From Chloroflexota bacterium (GTDB taxonomy: Bacteria > Chloroflexota > Dehalococcoidia > Lucifugimonadales > JADFKI01): a DNA stretch of 7,165 nt. The translations under genes were made by a program, and so were the position numbers. Every line of letters begins with the position of its first letter. Within the stretch, counting starts at the first letter, position 1. Under the pieces are notes generated by a model that searched no databases, was not told the origin of the DNA, and worked only from the letters and a program-made list of their open reading frames with translations. The stretch spans positions 1-7,165 of the forward strand of contig JAGGDZ010000295.1 in NCBI GenBank assembly GCA_024648655.1, read 5' to 3'. This document shows positions 1 to 6,833 of the stretch, in pieces.

Positions 1-2532
1 CCGACGAACCTGAAAGCCGATGCCTCCGGCTCCCTGTCGGTTACCCTGACCTGGGACGCTCCAGCCGACTCAGACGTTGTCGGCTACCAAATCCTGCGCC
101 GGCGTCCCTTAGAAGGCGAGAAGACGCTCCTGGTGCATGTGGAGAACACCGGCAGTACAGACACCACCTGGAGCGAGGGCGGTCTGGAAGACGGCGTGCA
201 GTACGTCTATCGGGTGAAGGCGGTCAACAGCCAGGGCGTCGTCGGACGCTGGTCCAATTATGTCCAGTTTATAGCGGAGGTCATGCCGCCGGGCAAGCCG
301 ACGAATCTTGTTGTCGTGGCGGTGACGCATGACACGATAGAACTGTCGTGGAACTCTCCGGGTGACACTGACGTCGCCGGCTACCAGATACTGCGGCGGC
401 GCCCCCAGGAAGGGGAGACCAGTCTGCTGGTGCATGTGGAGAACACGGGCAGCACGGCTACCAGTTGGAGCGAGAGCGGCCTGGATGCGGAAGTGAAGTA
501 CATCTACCGTGTGAGGGCGGTCAACGAATCGGGAATGCTCAGCGAGGCGTCAATGCCGGTGCGGGAGGAGACCGCGCCGATGCCGGAGAACACGGCGGAG
601 ACCGTGCCTGCGCCGACGCCCGAACTGACTTCAGGCGAGTTGCAGGAGCCCACGCCGGAACCGACGCCGGAACCGACACTGCTAATGGCTACCTGGTCGC
701 CGCCGGCGTCCCATGATGGCACAGCTTTCACCTTCCCGCTATCGTTCAACAAGCCGGTGAATGTCAGCTTCCGCAACCTGCGGGATGTGATCATCCAAGC
801 AGACGGCGGTAGCGTGACCAAGTCGAGCCGTGTCGTGCAAGGCAGCAACCAGAACTGGAACGTAACGATAGATCCCGACAGCACGGGAGACATCACGCTG
901 CGCCTAAGGGTCAGCGGGGCCTGTGGCGATAGCACGGCGATCTGCTCGCGGGAGGGCGAACTGCTCTCCTCCGGTCTAGGGGACACCGTAGCCGGCCCGG
1001 TGGCGCCCACGCCAACGCCCACACCTGAGCCGACCCCGGAATCTACTCCCGAGCCCACCCCGGAGAACACGGCGGAGATCGTGCCCGCGCCGACGGAAGA
1101 ACCGACTTCAGACGAGTTGCAGGATCCCACGCCGGAGCCTACTCCCACGGAACCAACGGCAAGTGCGCCCGATTATGACCGGGACGACGATGGTCTGATA
1201 GCAGTGTCCACCCGGGCGCAGCTGGACGCAATCCGCTATGACACCGACGGCTCCGGCGGCTCGTCTCATTCCAAATATGTGGCCGCTTATCCTAACGCCG
1301 ATTCGGGTATGGGCTGTCCGGAGACCGGGTGCATCGGATATGAGCTGACCAATAACTTGGACCTGTCCGGACAAGACTGGACGCCTTTGCCCGAATACTC
1401 GGCGATATTCGAAGGCAATGGCCACACCATATCCAATATGCGTATCCGAACGCCTCCCGGATGGGGCTACGTGGGCCTCTTTTCCGTGTTGGGCGCCGGA
1501 GCGGAGGCGCGGAACGTTGGAGTGTCGTCGGTTGACATTAAGATGGAGCTTAAACACGGCAAGCGTGCCTATGCCGGTGGCGCCCTGTCCGGTGCCAACC
1601 ACGGCCACATCGACAATAGTTTCTCCCGCGGGAATTTGGAAACCCTTTTCTTGGATATTGGTACGTTGGGAGGACTGGTCGGACGAAACATGGGCACAAT
1701 TGCCGACAGCTACTCGAGGGCACGTGTCTGGGGCGGAGGTTCGACGGGCGGACTGGTGGGCACAAATGGATCATTCTCGGCAGAGCGCCCGGCCTCCACG
1801 CCCTCCATTCATCGCAGCTACGCCACCGGCCCCGTGATCGGCGTTTTCTCGGTGGGTGGGCTGGTGGGCACTAACGTGAGCAGCGTCATCGAGGACAGCT
1901 ACGCCACCGGCTGGGCGGATGCAAGATGGAAAGCCTGGGCGGGCGGTTTGGTGGGCAAGAATCAGAATGCCTATTATGACGATGCCCCCCTTCCCCGAAT
2001 CACCGGTAGCTATTCCACTGCTAAGGTGTACTCCGATATGGCAGGGGGTGGGTTGGTGGCGCAAAACTACGGCATAGTCGAAAAGAGTTATGCCACAGGA
2101 AACGTCGAAGCAAGTGAACGGGCGGCCGGGCTGGTGGTTAAAAACTATTGGGACGCTGTCATCAGAAACAGCTACGCCACCGGCGACACTAAGTGGCGTA
2201 GAACCCCCAGCGATGGCATACCCGACACGGCTGGGTTGGTGGTTTTCAACCTGGCGAGGGCCAAAATCGAGAACAGCTACGCTACCGGCGCACCTTATTC
2301 AGGTAGGGGGGAAGGTCTGGTGTATGAGAACGAAGGTAGGGTGAAGAGAAGCTACTGGGACGAAGATGCCTCCGGATCTGATTCTAGCGACGCCGGAACC
2401 GGAAAGACAACATCCGAGTTGCAATCTCCTACCTCGAACACCGGCATCTACGCGGATTGGGATGACGAAATCTGGGACTTCGGCGAAGACAGCGAGTACC
2501 CGAAGCTGAAGGACGTGGGCGGGCAGGACTAG
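1..2532 (+). CDS. Large modular secreted FN3/GLUG-repeat protein, 5' partial
   Basis: The frame is open from base 1 to the TAG at 2530-2532 (843 residues visible), so the N-terminus and any signal peptide lie upstream; the in-frame GTG at 133 sits inside an FN3 domain and is not a credible start. Visible domains: FN3 at about residues 1-95 and again at 97-190 (both with GYQILRRRP and VHVENTGST); a Pro/Thr/Glu linker, 196-226; a beta-rich domain of about 100 residues (AFTFPLSFN, then GGSVTKSSRVV), 227-332; a second PTPEPT linker, 333-390; an Asp-rich start (DYDRDDDGLI, residue 391), possibly calcium-binding; then about eight GLUG-type repeats (GGLVG.N, SYATG) from about 500 to 790. The end (SYWDEDASG, GTGKTTSELQSP, WDFG....YPKL) is the usual close of GLUG proteins, so the C-terminus is complete. 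FN3 and GLUG modules are typical of adhesins or surface binding proteins. No LPXTG motif or C-terminal membrane helix is present, so how it is retained, if at all, is unknown. Confidence 0.9.
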   Translation, partial: PTNLKADASGSLSVTLTWDAPADSDVVGYQILRRRPLEGEKTLLVHVENTGSTDTTWSEGGLEDGVQYVYRVKAVNSQGVVGRWSNYVQFIAEVMPPGKPTNLVVVAVTHDTIELSWNSPGDTDVAGYQILRRRPQEGETSLLVHVENTGSTATSWSESGLDAEVKYIYRVRAVNESGMLSEASMPVREETAPMPENTAETVPAPTPELTSGELQEPTPEPTPEPTLLMATWSPPASHDGTAFTFPLSFNKPVNVSFRNLRDVIIQADGGSVTKSSRVVQGSNQNWNVTIDPDSTGDITLRLRVSGACGDSTAICSREGELLSSGLGDTVAGPVAPTPTPTPEPTPESTPEPTPENTAEIVPAPTEEPTSDELQDPTPEPTPTEPTASAPDYDRDDDGLIAVSTRAQLDAIRYDTDGSGGSSHSKYVAAYPNADSGMGCPETGCIGYELTNNLDLSGQDWTPLPEYSAIFEGNGHTISNMRIRTPPGWGYVGLFSVLGAGAEARNVGVSSVDIKMELKHGKRAYAGGALSGANHGHIDNSFSRGNLETLFLDIGTLGGLVGRNMGTIADSYSRARVWGGGSTGGLVGTNGSFSAERPASTPSIHRSYATGPVIGVFSVGGLVGTNVSSVIEDSYATGWADARWKAWAGGLVGKNQNAYYDDAPLPRITGSYSTAKVYSDMAGGGLVAQNYGIVEKSYATGNVEASERAAGLVVKNYWDAVIRNSYATGDTKWRRTPSDGIPDTAGLVVFNLARAKIENSYATGAPYSGRGEGLVYENEGRVKRSYWDEDASGSDSSDAGTGKTTSELQSPTSNTGIYADWDDEIWDFGEDSEYPKLKDVGGQD
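81..486 (+). repeat. Tandem FN3 module repeat (99-codon period)
   Basis: Bases 81-188 closely match 378-486 at the nucleotide level (cggctacca, then ggtgcatgtggagaacac and tggagcgag), exactly 297 bp apart. This equals one FN3 domain of 99 codons, and suggests recent internal duplication or homogenisation of the module; further copies probably lie upstream of the window. Confidence 0.8.
583..1155 (+). repeat. Duplicated Pro/Thr/Glu linker segment (copies about 583-677 and 1060-1155)
   Basis: The 18-mer ccggagaacacggcggag occurs at 583-600 and again at 1060-1077, 477 bp (159 codons) apart. Similarity continues for roughly 95 bp: PENTAETVPAPTPELTSGEL in the first copy, PENTAEIVPAPTEEPTSDEL in the second, each followed by PTPEPT units. 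The repeated linkers bracket the beta-rich domain, so linker plus domain may behave as one shuffling unit. Confidence 0.75.
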
Positions 2533-2571
2533 AGCGCGGGCGGCGCCTATGTCGTCTTCGGGTCGTTTGCG

Positions 2572-3303
2572 TCAGCGGCGAAACTCGATACGCTTGAACG
2601 CCTCAGCGTACTGTATGCCTCTGCCCTTTGCGCGCTCGCGCTTCCATTCCCCCATACGTTCGCGCGCCCAGGCTTCGTCGCGCCCGTCCATCTGGGATTT
2701 ATGCTCCATCAGCGCCTTGACCGACGTATCCATGTGCCCGGTTACATCGACGTAGTGGTCAGGCTCAGGGTGCCCCATAATCCAGACCTCCGCGACCTTG
2801 TGAGGCTCGAAGCCTGCTTCAAGCAGGTCCGGGAAAGTCATGTGGTCGCGTGCAGTGGGGAAGACGGCTTGCAGCGCAGCCTCGCCTGCCGCCATGTGAT
2901 CGGGATGTCCCACCCCCCAGCCACCGTTCAGCGAGCGCATGGGATACATCGTGATTAGAACGTCCGGCCTGTATCGTCGGATCTCGCGCGCAATGTCCTT
3001 GCGAAGCTCAAGTGTAGGTTGAAGCATGCTGTCCTCATAGTCCAGAAAGACGACATCCTTAAGTCCGAGCACCTTCCCCGCGTTTATCTGCTCCTCGCGG
3101 CGGATGGCAGAGAGCTCCGCCTGCGTAATCTCGCGGTCACTGCTACCCTTGCTGCCGTCGGTACACATCACGTACACCATCTCCCAGCCTTCGGCGCACA
3201 ACTTCGCCACAGTGCCGGAGCAGCCGAACTCGGCGTCGTCGGCGTGCGCCACGACCACCATTCCACGCGAAAATTTCTCATCCTGATTATCCATTGTAGT
3301 CAT
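2572..3303 (-). CDS. PIG-L/LmbE family deacetylase-like zinc hydrolase
   Basis: A 243-residue protein, a normal length for the PIG-L (LmbE) family, whose members remove acyl groups from N-acetylglucosaminyl compounds and related small molecules using a zinc ion. The N-terminal motif reads AHADDAEFG (residues 19-27) where the family usually has AHPDDxE: His20 and Asp23 would bind zinc and Asp22 would be the base. The second motif GHPDHMAAG (132-140) supplies the third zinc ligand, His136. The family pattern RREEQINAGKVLGL followed by FLDYED (about 68-91) is also present. There is no signal peptide, so it is probably cytoplasmic. I chose the ATG at 3303, with a weak gggaaag about 9 nt upstream; a TTG at 3309 and an ATG at 3294 are alternatives. 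It converges on the FN3 gene with 39 bp between stop codons and diverges from the HAD gene. The substrate cannot be told from sequence; mycothiol- or bacillithiol-type and sugar substrates are both possible. Confidence 0.88.
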   Translation of the reverse strand: MTTMDNQDEKFSRGMVVVAHADDAEFGCSGTVAKLCAEGWEMVYVMCTDGSKGSSDREITQAELSAIRREEQINAGKVLGLKDVVFLDYEDSMLQPTLELRKDIAREIRRYRPDVLITMYPMRSLNGGWGVGHPDHMAAGEAALQAVFPTARDHMTFPDLLEAGFEPHKVAEVWIMGHPEPDHYVDVTGHMDTSVKALMEHKSQMDGRDEAWARERMGEWKRERAKGRGIQYAEAFKRIEFRR

Positions 3304-3371
3304 GCTCAAATACTTTCCCGTAACTCTTGCTGTTCTGGTCTATTGTAAGAGTGTATCCAACGGAGCGCGTA

Positions 3372-3410
3372 TTCGTCCAGCAATAACTTACAATGGTATT
3401 ACTGGACGAA
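3372..3410. promoter_or_regulatory. Inverted repeat in divergent intergenic region; candidate operator or hairpin
   Basis: The arms ttcgtccagcaata (3372-3385) and tattactggacgaa (3397-3410) are inverted copies of 14 bp with a single mismatch, around an 11-nt centre. A further gcgc lies just outside each arm (3365-3368 and 3412-3415), allowing the stem to extend past a small bulge. It lies between the divergently transcribed PIG-L and HAD genes, ending 38 bp before the HAD -35 hexamer. It is not followed by a T-run, so it is not an ordinary terminator. A dimeric regulator binding site is the simplest reading; a small mobile palindromic repeat is the alternative. Confidence 0.55.
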
Positions 3411-3448
3411 AGCGCATGGGATGCCGCATTCCAGAGTGCGAATCCTGT

Positions 3449-3477
3449 TTGACAGTGTACACGCATCCCCGTAACAT
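3449..3477 (+). promoter_or_regulatory. Predicted sigma-70-type promoter for the HAD gene
   Basis: A perfect TTGACA -35 hexamer (3449-3454) is followed after exactly 17 bp by TAACAT (3472-3477), which matches the -10 consensus at four of six bases. Transcription would start near 3484, giving a leader of about 50 nt before the ATG at 3534. Confidence 0.5.
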
Positions 3478-3533
3478 TCGGATGGTATTCAAGACATTAA
3501 CGGTGCAAACAGGCAGGAGGCTTGCGTTTCATT

Positions 3534-4256
3534 ATGGCTAATTCTGACATCTCACAGGTCAAGGCGCTTACATTCGACGTGTTCGGCACGGTGGTCAACT
3601 GGCGCGACAGCATCATCCGTGAGGGCGTGAAACTGGCGAAGGCGAAGAGCTTGGATGTGGACTGGGCGGAGTTCGCGGATAGATGGCGAGGCGGTTATGG
3701 GCCCTCTATGGAGCGGGTGCGAACCGGCGAACTGCCGTGGACGAACATCGACACGCTTCACCGCATGATTCTGGACGAACTTCTGGAGGAGTTCAGCATC
3801 ACAGGGCTGTCGGAAGAAGAGAAGCAAAACTTCAACAAGGCGTGGCACCGCCTCGACCCCTGGCCCGACTCCGCGCCCGGTCTTACACGCCTGAAGAAAG
3901 GCTATGTCATCGCTACGCTGTCTAACGGCAATGTAGCGCTGCTGACGAACATGGCGAAGTGGGGCGGGCTGCCGTGGGACTGCATCCTGTCTGCTGAGCT
4001 GTTCAAGGCTTATAAGCGCGATCCGAAAGTCTATCAGGGCGCGGCAAACCTGCTTGGACTACCCTACGACCAGGTGATGATGGTGGCGGCGCACAAGTTT
4101 GACCTCAAGTCGGCGCGCGAGGCCGGGCTGAGGACCGCATTCGTGCCGCGTCCCGGCGAGCATGGACCCGATGTTGAAGTGGACACTACCAACGAGGACT
4201 GGCTGGACGTGTACGCTACGGACTTCAACGACCTCGCCGTGAAACTGGGAGTGTAG
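3534..4256 (+). CDS. HAD superfamily hydrolase, haloacid dehalogenase type II-like
   Basis: A 240-residue cytoplasmic protein of the length and motif order of type II (L-2-) haloacid dehalogenases, which hydrolyse 2-haloacids to 2-hydroxyacids. Motif I is FDVFGTVV with nucleophile Asp15 and Thr19; the cap region WRGGYGPSMERVRTG (51-65) fits the family; motif II is TLSNGN with Ser130 and Asn131; motif III is YKRDPKVY with Lys161 and Tyr167; motif IV is MVAAHKFDLKSAREAGL with Asp190. In the characterised enzyme L-DEX a Ser and an Asn precede the motif IV Asp; here these sites are Ala and His, a variant I believe is common in family members of untested activity, so dehalogenation is uncertain. 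The ATG at 3534 was chosen because it follows gcaggagg (ending at 3520, 13 nt spacing); the TTG at 3522 is too close to that site. The predicted promoter at 3449-3477 and the inverted repeat lie upstream; the SDR gene follows after 143 bp. Confidence 0.9.
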   Translation: MANSDISQVKALTFDVFGTVVNWRDSIIREGVKLAKAKSLDVDWAEFADRWRGGYGPSMERVRTGELPWTNIDTLHRMILDELLEEFSITGLSEEEKQNFNKAWHRLDPWPDSAPGLTRLKKGYVIATLSNGNVALLTNMAKWGGLPWDCILSAELFKAYKRDPKVYQGAANLLGLPYDQVMMVAAHKFDLKSAREAGLRTAFVPRPGEHGPDVEVDTTNEDWLDVYATDFNDLAVKLGV

Positions 4257-4360
4257 GGAACATATAGTCATAGAAGTGAGTTCAATGACACATTAAAAGT
4301 CGTCCTCAAAGTACGACAGGCAGGAATGCAGCTCAGGTTACCCGGTGACAGAACGACACA

Positions 4361-4371
4361 TCACATTGTGA
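4361..4371. promoter_or_regulatory. Short palindrome upstream of SDR gene (TCACA-T-TGTGA)
   Basis: TCACATTGTGA has perfect 5-bp arms around one base, 28 bp before the SDR start codon. The half-sites resemble those of CRP/FNR-type sites but in inverted order and too close together, so this is only a possible operator. No convincing -35/-10 pair was found in 4257-4399. Confidence 0.2.
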
Positions 4372-4399
4372 CACTGACTCAGCATTACGGAGGCAATAA

Positions 4400-5254
4400 A
4401 TGGGCAGACTTGACGACAAGGTAGTTATCGTAACGGGCGCGAGCAGGGGTATTGGGAAGGACATCGCGGCGCTTTTCGCGGCGGAGGGCGGCAAGGTCGT
4501 CTGCGCGGCGCGCACTGTGGAGGAAGGGACGCACCCACTCGAAGGGTCGTTGAACACGACGATTCAAGAAATTCGGGACGCGGGCGGCGAGGCGACCGCC
4601 GCCGCGGCTAACATATCGCTGCCGGAGGACTGCGAGGCGCTGGTGCAGGCGGCGCGGGACACTTATGGACCCGTGGATGTGCTGGTGAACAACGCAGCGC
4701 TCACGTACTTCATCCCGGTGAAGGATTACCCGTTGAACCGTTGGATGCGCTCTTGGGCTGTGAACTTTCACGCGCCGTTCATCCTAAGTCAGCTCGTCCT
4801 GGAGGACATGATACCGAGGGGCAGCGGCAGCATCGTGAACATCTCGTCAGGCGCGGCGATAGGCCCAGGGCGAGGACCTTATCAGAATGTGCCACCGAAC
4901 AGCGGAGGCACCTGTTACGGTGCGGAGAAGGCAGCGCTGGAACGCTTCACCCAGGGGCTGGCGCAGGAAGTCTATGAGCACGGCATATCTGTGACTGCCG
5001 TCTCGCCTTCGCAGGTGGTGCCCACACCCGGCACGGTATTCCACAATCTCGTCAGCGGCATCGACGACCCCCGCGGCGAGCATCCGGAACTCATGGCGAA
5101 GGCATCGCTGCTGCTGGCTACCGAGCCGCCGGAAGAGATTTCCGGACGGGTTACTTACAGCCAGCAGATACTCAAGGAATATGGTTGGATAGACGAGGCG
5201 ACCGGCACAGGCACTTCCGCCGGACGCGAGGGGAGCGGATATAGCCTGATATAG
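4400..5254 (+). CDS. Short-chain dehydrogenase/reductase (SDR) family oxidoreductase
   Basis: A 284-residue classical SDR, somewhat longer than the usual 250. The Rossmann motif TGASRGIG spans residues 12-19, and Arg38 after the second strand (CAART) suggests NADP(H) preference. NNAA (97-100) is the family NNAG-type motif, Asn122 (AVNFHAPF) the active-site Asn, Ser149 or Ser150 (NISSGAA) the catalytic Ser, and Tyr173/Lys177 the YxxxK pair (YGAEK). The Ser-Tyr gap is about 23 residues rather than the usual 12-13 because of a Gly/Pro-rich insertion (GPGRGPYQNVPPNSGG). The C-terminal tail after about 255 is Gly/Thr/Ser-rich and not typical of the core fold. It would oxidise an alcohol or reduce a ketone on an unknown substrate in the cytoplasm. 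The start at 4400 has an excellent ribosome site, acggagg, 6 nt upstream. It lies 143 bp after the HAD gene and 132 bp before the methyltransferase gene, all on the same strand. Confidence 0.92.
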   Translation: MGRLDDKVVIVTGASRGIGKDIAALFAAEGGKVVCAARTVEEGTHPLEGSLNTTIQEIRDAGGEATAAAANISLPEDCEALVQAARDTYGPVDVLVNNAALTYFIPVKDYPLNRWMRSWAVNFHAPFILSQLVLEDMIPRGSGSIVNISSGAAIGPGRGPYQNVPPNSGGTCYGAEKAALERFTQGLAQEVYEHGISVTAVSPSQVVPTPGTVFHNLVSGIDDPRGEHPELMAKASLLLATEPPEEISGRVTYSQQILKEYGWIDEATGTGTSAGREGSGYSLI

Positions 5255-5386
5255 CGAGCCTCTGGGCAAGCCTGCCTTAAGACTCCGATATTTCTCTCTG
5301 GATCGATCCCGAAAATGTCAGACTCGGCGGGCGACAGCCTAGCGCCGATACCCGACCCCCCCCCATGAAAAAGGAGCGAATGAATA

Positions 5387-6211
5387 ATGACTGAAATGCC
5401 AATGCACAACGACAACCCGTTTTATGGCTACAACGTGGCAGTGATACAGGACCAGTACGTGGGACGCGGGGCAGTGGGTGTTGTGGACTTCCTGCTTCCA
5501 CACGTCAAGTCCGGGATGAGCGTACTGGACGCCGGATGCGGACCCGGAACGATAACACAGGGACTTGCGGAAATCGCAGCGCCGGGAAAGGTCATCGGGT
5601 GTGATCTGGAACCGGGCATGGTGCAGCGCGCAGCAGAACTCGCCGAAGGAAATGGACTCGATAATTTGAGCTTCCAGGTAGGAAACATCCTTGACCTGCC
5701 TTTCGAGGACAACACATTCGATGTCGTGATGTCCTGCGCCGTAACGGAGCATCTCAGCGAGCCGGTGAAGGCGATGAGCGAGCTAGGGCGCGTGGCGAAG
5801 AAGGGCGGCATTGTGGGCATCACGCGGACCGATTGGAGCGCCAGCCTGTTTGCGCCGCCATGCCCTGCCGCGGAACGCTTCATCGAACTGTTCGAGCACG
5901 GCTTCACGACCCAGGGCGCCACGATGTTCGGCGGCAAGGACCTGCCTAGGATGTTGCAGGAAGCGGGTCTTACCGTTGAGGAACTGGTAATCACCTTCAG
6001 CAACGCATACATGCCCGAACCCGTAAACCCCATGGTCGCGGGATGGGCGGCCTGGATAGAGAATTTGCCGCTGTTCGACAGGGTGATCGAAGAAGGACTG
6101 ACGACGCGAGAAGAGCTGGACGCGATGTGCGCCGAGATGCGAGAGTGGGCGGGCCAGCCCGGTACGCTCGCGGCAACCGGCGGATGCAGAGCGGTCGCGC
6201 GCAAAGAGTGA
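5387..6211 (+). CDS. Class I SAM-dependent methyltransferase (methyltransferase-11 type)
   Basis: A 274-residue cytoplasmic methyltransferase of the UbiE/COQ5-like class I fold, transferring a methyl group from S-adenosylmethionine to an unknown acceptor. Motif I is VLDAGCGPGTIT (residues 46-57); Asp73 at the end of the second strand (VIGCDLEPGMV) would hold the ribose; GNILDLPFEDNTFDVVMS (99-116) covers motifs II and III; and TEHLSEPVKAMSELGRV (120-136) with KKGGIVGITR is the usual later part. The C-terminal half (FEHGFTTQGATMFGG, then EEGLTTREELDAM) probably makes the acceptor pocket and gives no substrate clue that I recognise. The ATG at 5387 has aaggag 10 nt upstream; in-frame ATGs at 5396 and 5402 are less well placed. 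It lies 132 bp after the SDR gene on the same strand, so shared transcription is possible but not shown. A run of nine C bases (5356-5364) lies just before its ribosome site. Confidence 0.92.
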   Translation: MTEMPMHNDNPFYGYNVAVIQDQYVGRGAVGVVDFLLPHVKSGMSVLDAGCGPGTITQGLAEIAAPGKVIGCDLEPGMVQRAAELAEGNGLDNLSFQVGNILDLPFEDNTFDVVMSCAVTEHLSEPVKAMSELGRVAKKGGIVGITRTDWSASLFAPPCPAAERFIELFEHGFTTQGATMFGGKDLPRMLQEAGLTVEELVITFSNAYMPEPVNPMVAGWAAWIENLPLFDRVIEEGLTTREELDAMCAEMREWAGQPGTLAATGGCRAVARKE

Positions 6212-6317
6212 CGCGCATCTCATTCTATAATCTACGAAAATTGATAATGCAAGGGTTATGCAACATGCTATTGCCGTACTAATTGTCCTCTACACCACCC
6301 CACTAAATTGTCCGCCC

Positions 6318-6833
6318 TCACTCTCCTCTAAACGTGACGATTGCTTCCTCATTGCCATTTTGAATAACATTAACCCAGTTAAGCGAAAAGACTAAGGTTG
6401 CAAGATGAGATCGTGTAATAGAAGCGAATAGTATTGACACTTGGAAGCCGGATAATTCCGGATCACCGAAGCGCCGGAGCGCGTCATGGAAGCATTGAAT
6501 TAGCACAGTCATACGAGCTGTCGCTCTGCGGCCAGAACCGCCTCCAGACCTGACACGATTCTCTGAACTCGTCAGAAATCTCCAAAAACAAGTTTCCGGG
6601 CCTACCCCTGCGGACCCACAATAGTATCCCCATAGCCTAACTTCAACACCCGCGTATTCAGGGCAATTCACCGAATTGCCCTCCCACCAACCGTGTGCTG
6701 AAGCGGCGAAACCCGTACTTGAAAGATGCTGGTCGTCAGCCCCGGTTGTAAAGTTGCACAGAAAGAATTTGGCGGAACCCGTATCCTCATTCTTGAAAGG
6801 ACTAGAGTCTTCCACAGCGCCACTGTTGCCCAT
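6318..6833 (-). pseudogene. Probable decayed gene for a small secreted Cys-containing protein
   Basis: The open frame encodes 171 residues. The first two thirds look like real protein: SSTGFAASAHGWW (38-50), NCPEYAGVEVRLWGYYC (56-72), TCFWRF (81-86) and SGGGSGRRATAR (96-107), with evenly spread Cys. From memory this resembles the small exported proteins of actinobacteria and relatives (HGWW, CP, GGGSGRR.TAR, then C). The expected next Cys is missing in frame, but a one-base shift after Arg107 (between 6513 and 6514) gives YDCANS and soon runs into TGA, as a broken gene would. The remaining 60 or so residues look out of frame. No signal peptide is encoded; an upstream hydrophobic stretch (6860-6910) is in a different frame. 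A start at 6833 has aagggg only 2 nt upstream. Alternatively this is a divergent intact gene or a chance frame. Confidence 0.4.
6660..6682. repeat. Perfect 10-bp hairpin with 3-nt loop
   Basis: AGGGCAATTC (6660-6669), loop acc, GAATTGCCCT (6673-6682). Neither side is followed by a T-run, so it is not an intrinsic terminator. It falls inside the decayed minus-strand frame, where it encodes EGNSVNCP. Confidence 0.6.

Noticed and set aside
504..1148. Minus-strand 214-residue open frame with Gly/Val/Ser repeats
   Set aside because: It is the antisense of the PTPEPT linkers and FN3 gene; the low-complexity repeats are mirror images of the Pro/Thr/Glu coding.
133..2532. GTG at 133 as the true start of the FN3 protein
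   Set aside because: The frame continues upstream to base 1 with clear FN3 sequence, so the gene is truncated by the window edge.
3428..3448. tRNA-like T-arm fragment (gcgaatcc) upstream of the HAD gene
   Set aside because: No matching acceptor, D or anticodon arms can be folded nearby, and GGTTCGA is not present.
5300..5309. Palindrome GGATCGATCC between SDR and methyltransferase
   Set aside because: Ten bases without spacing or promoter context is close to chance expectation.
5365..5394. Nine-residue leader peptide (MKKERMNND) overlapping the methyltransferase start
   Set aside because: Its own ribosome site would be the C-run, and no attenuator structure follows; the overlap looks accidental.
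5428..6204. Minus-strand 258-residue open frame
   Set aside because: It lies fully opposite the methyltransferase gene, which has all family motifs; the open frame is due to GC-rich codon use.
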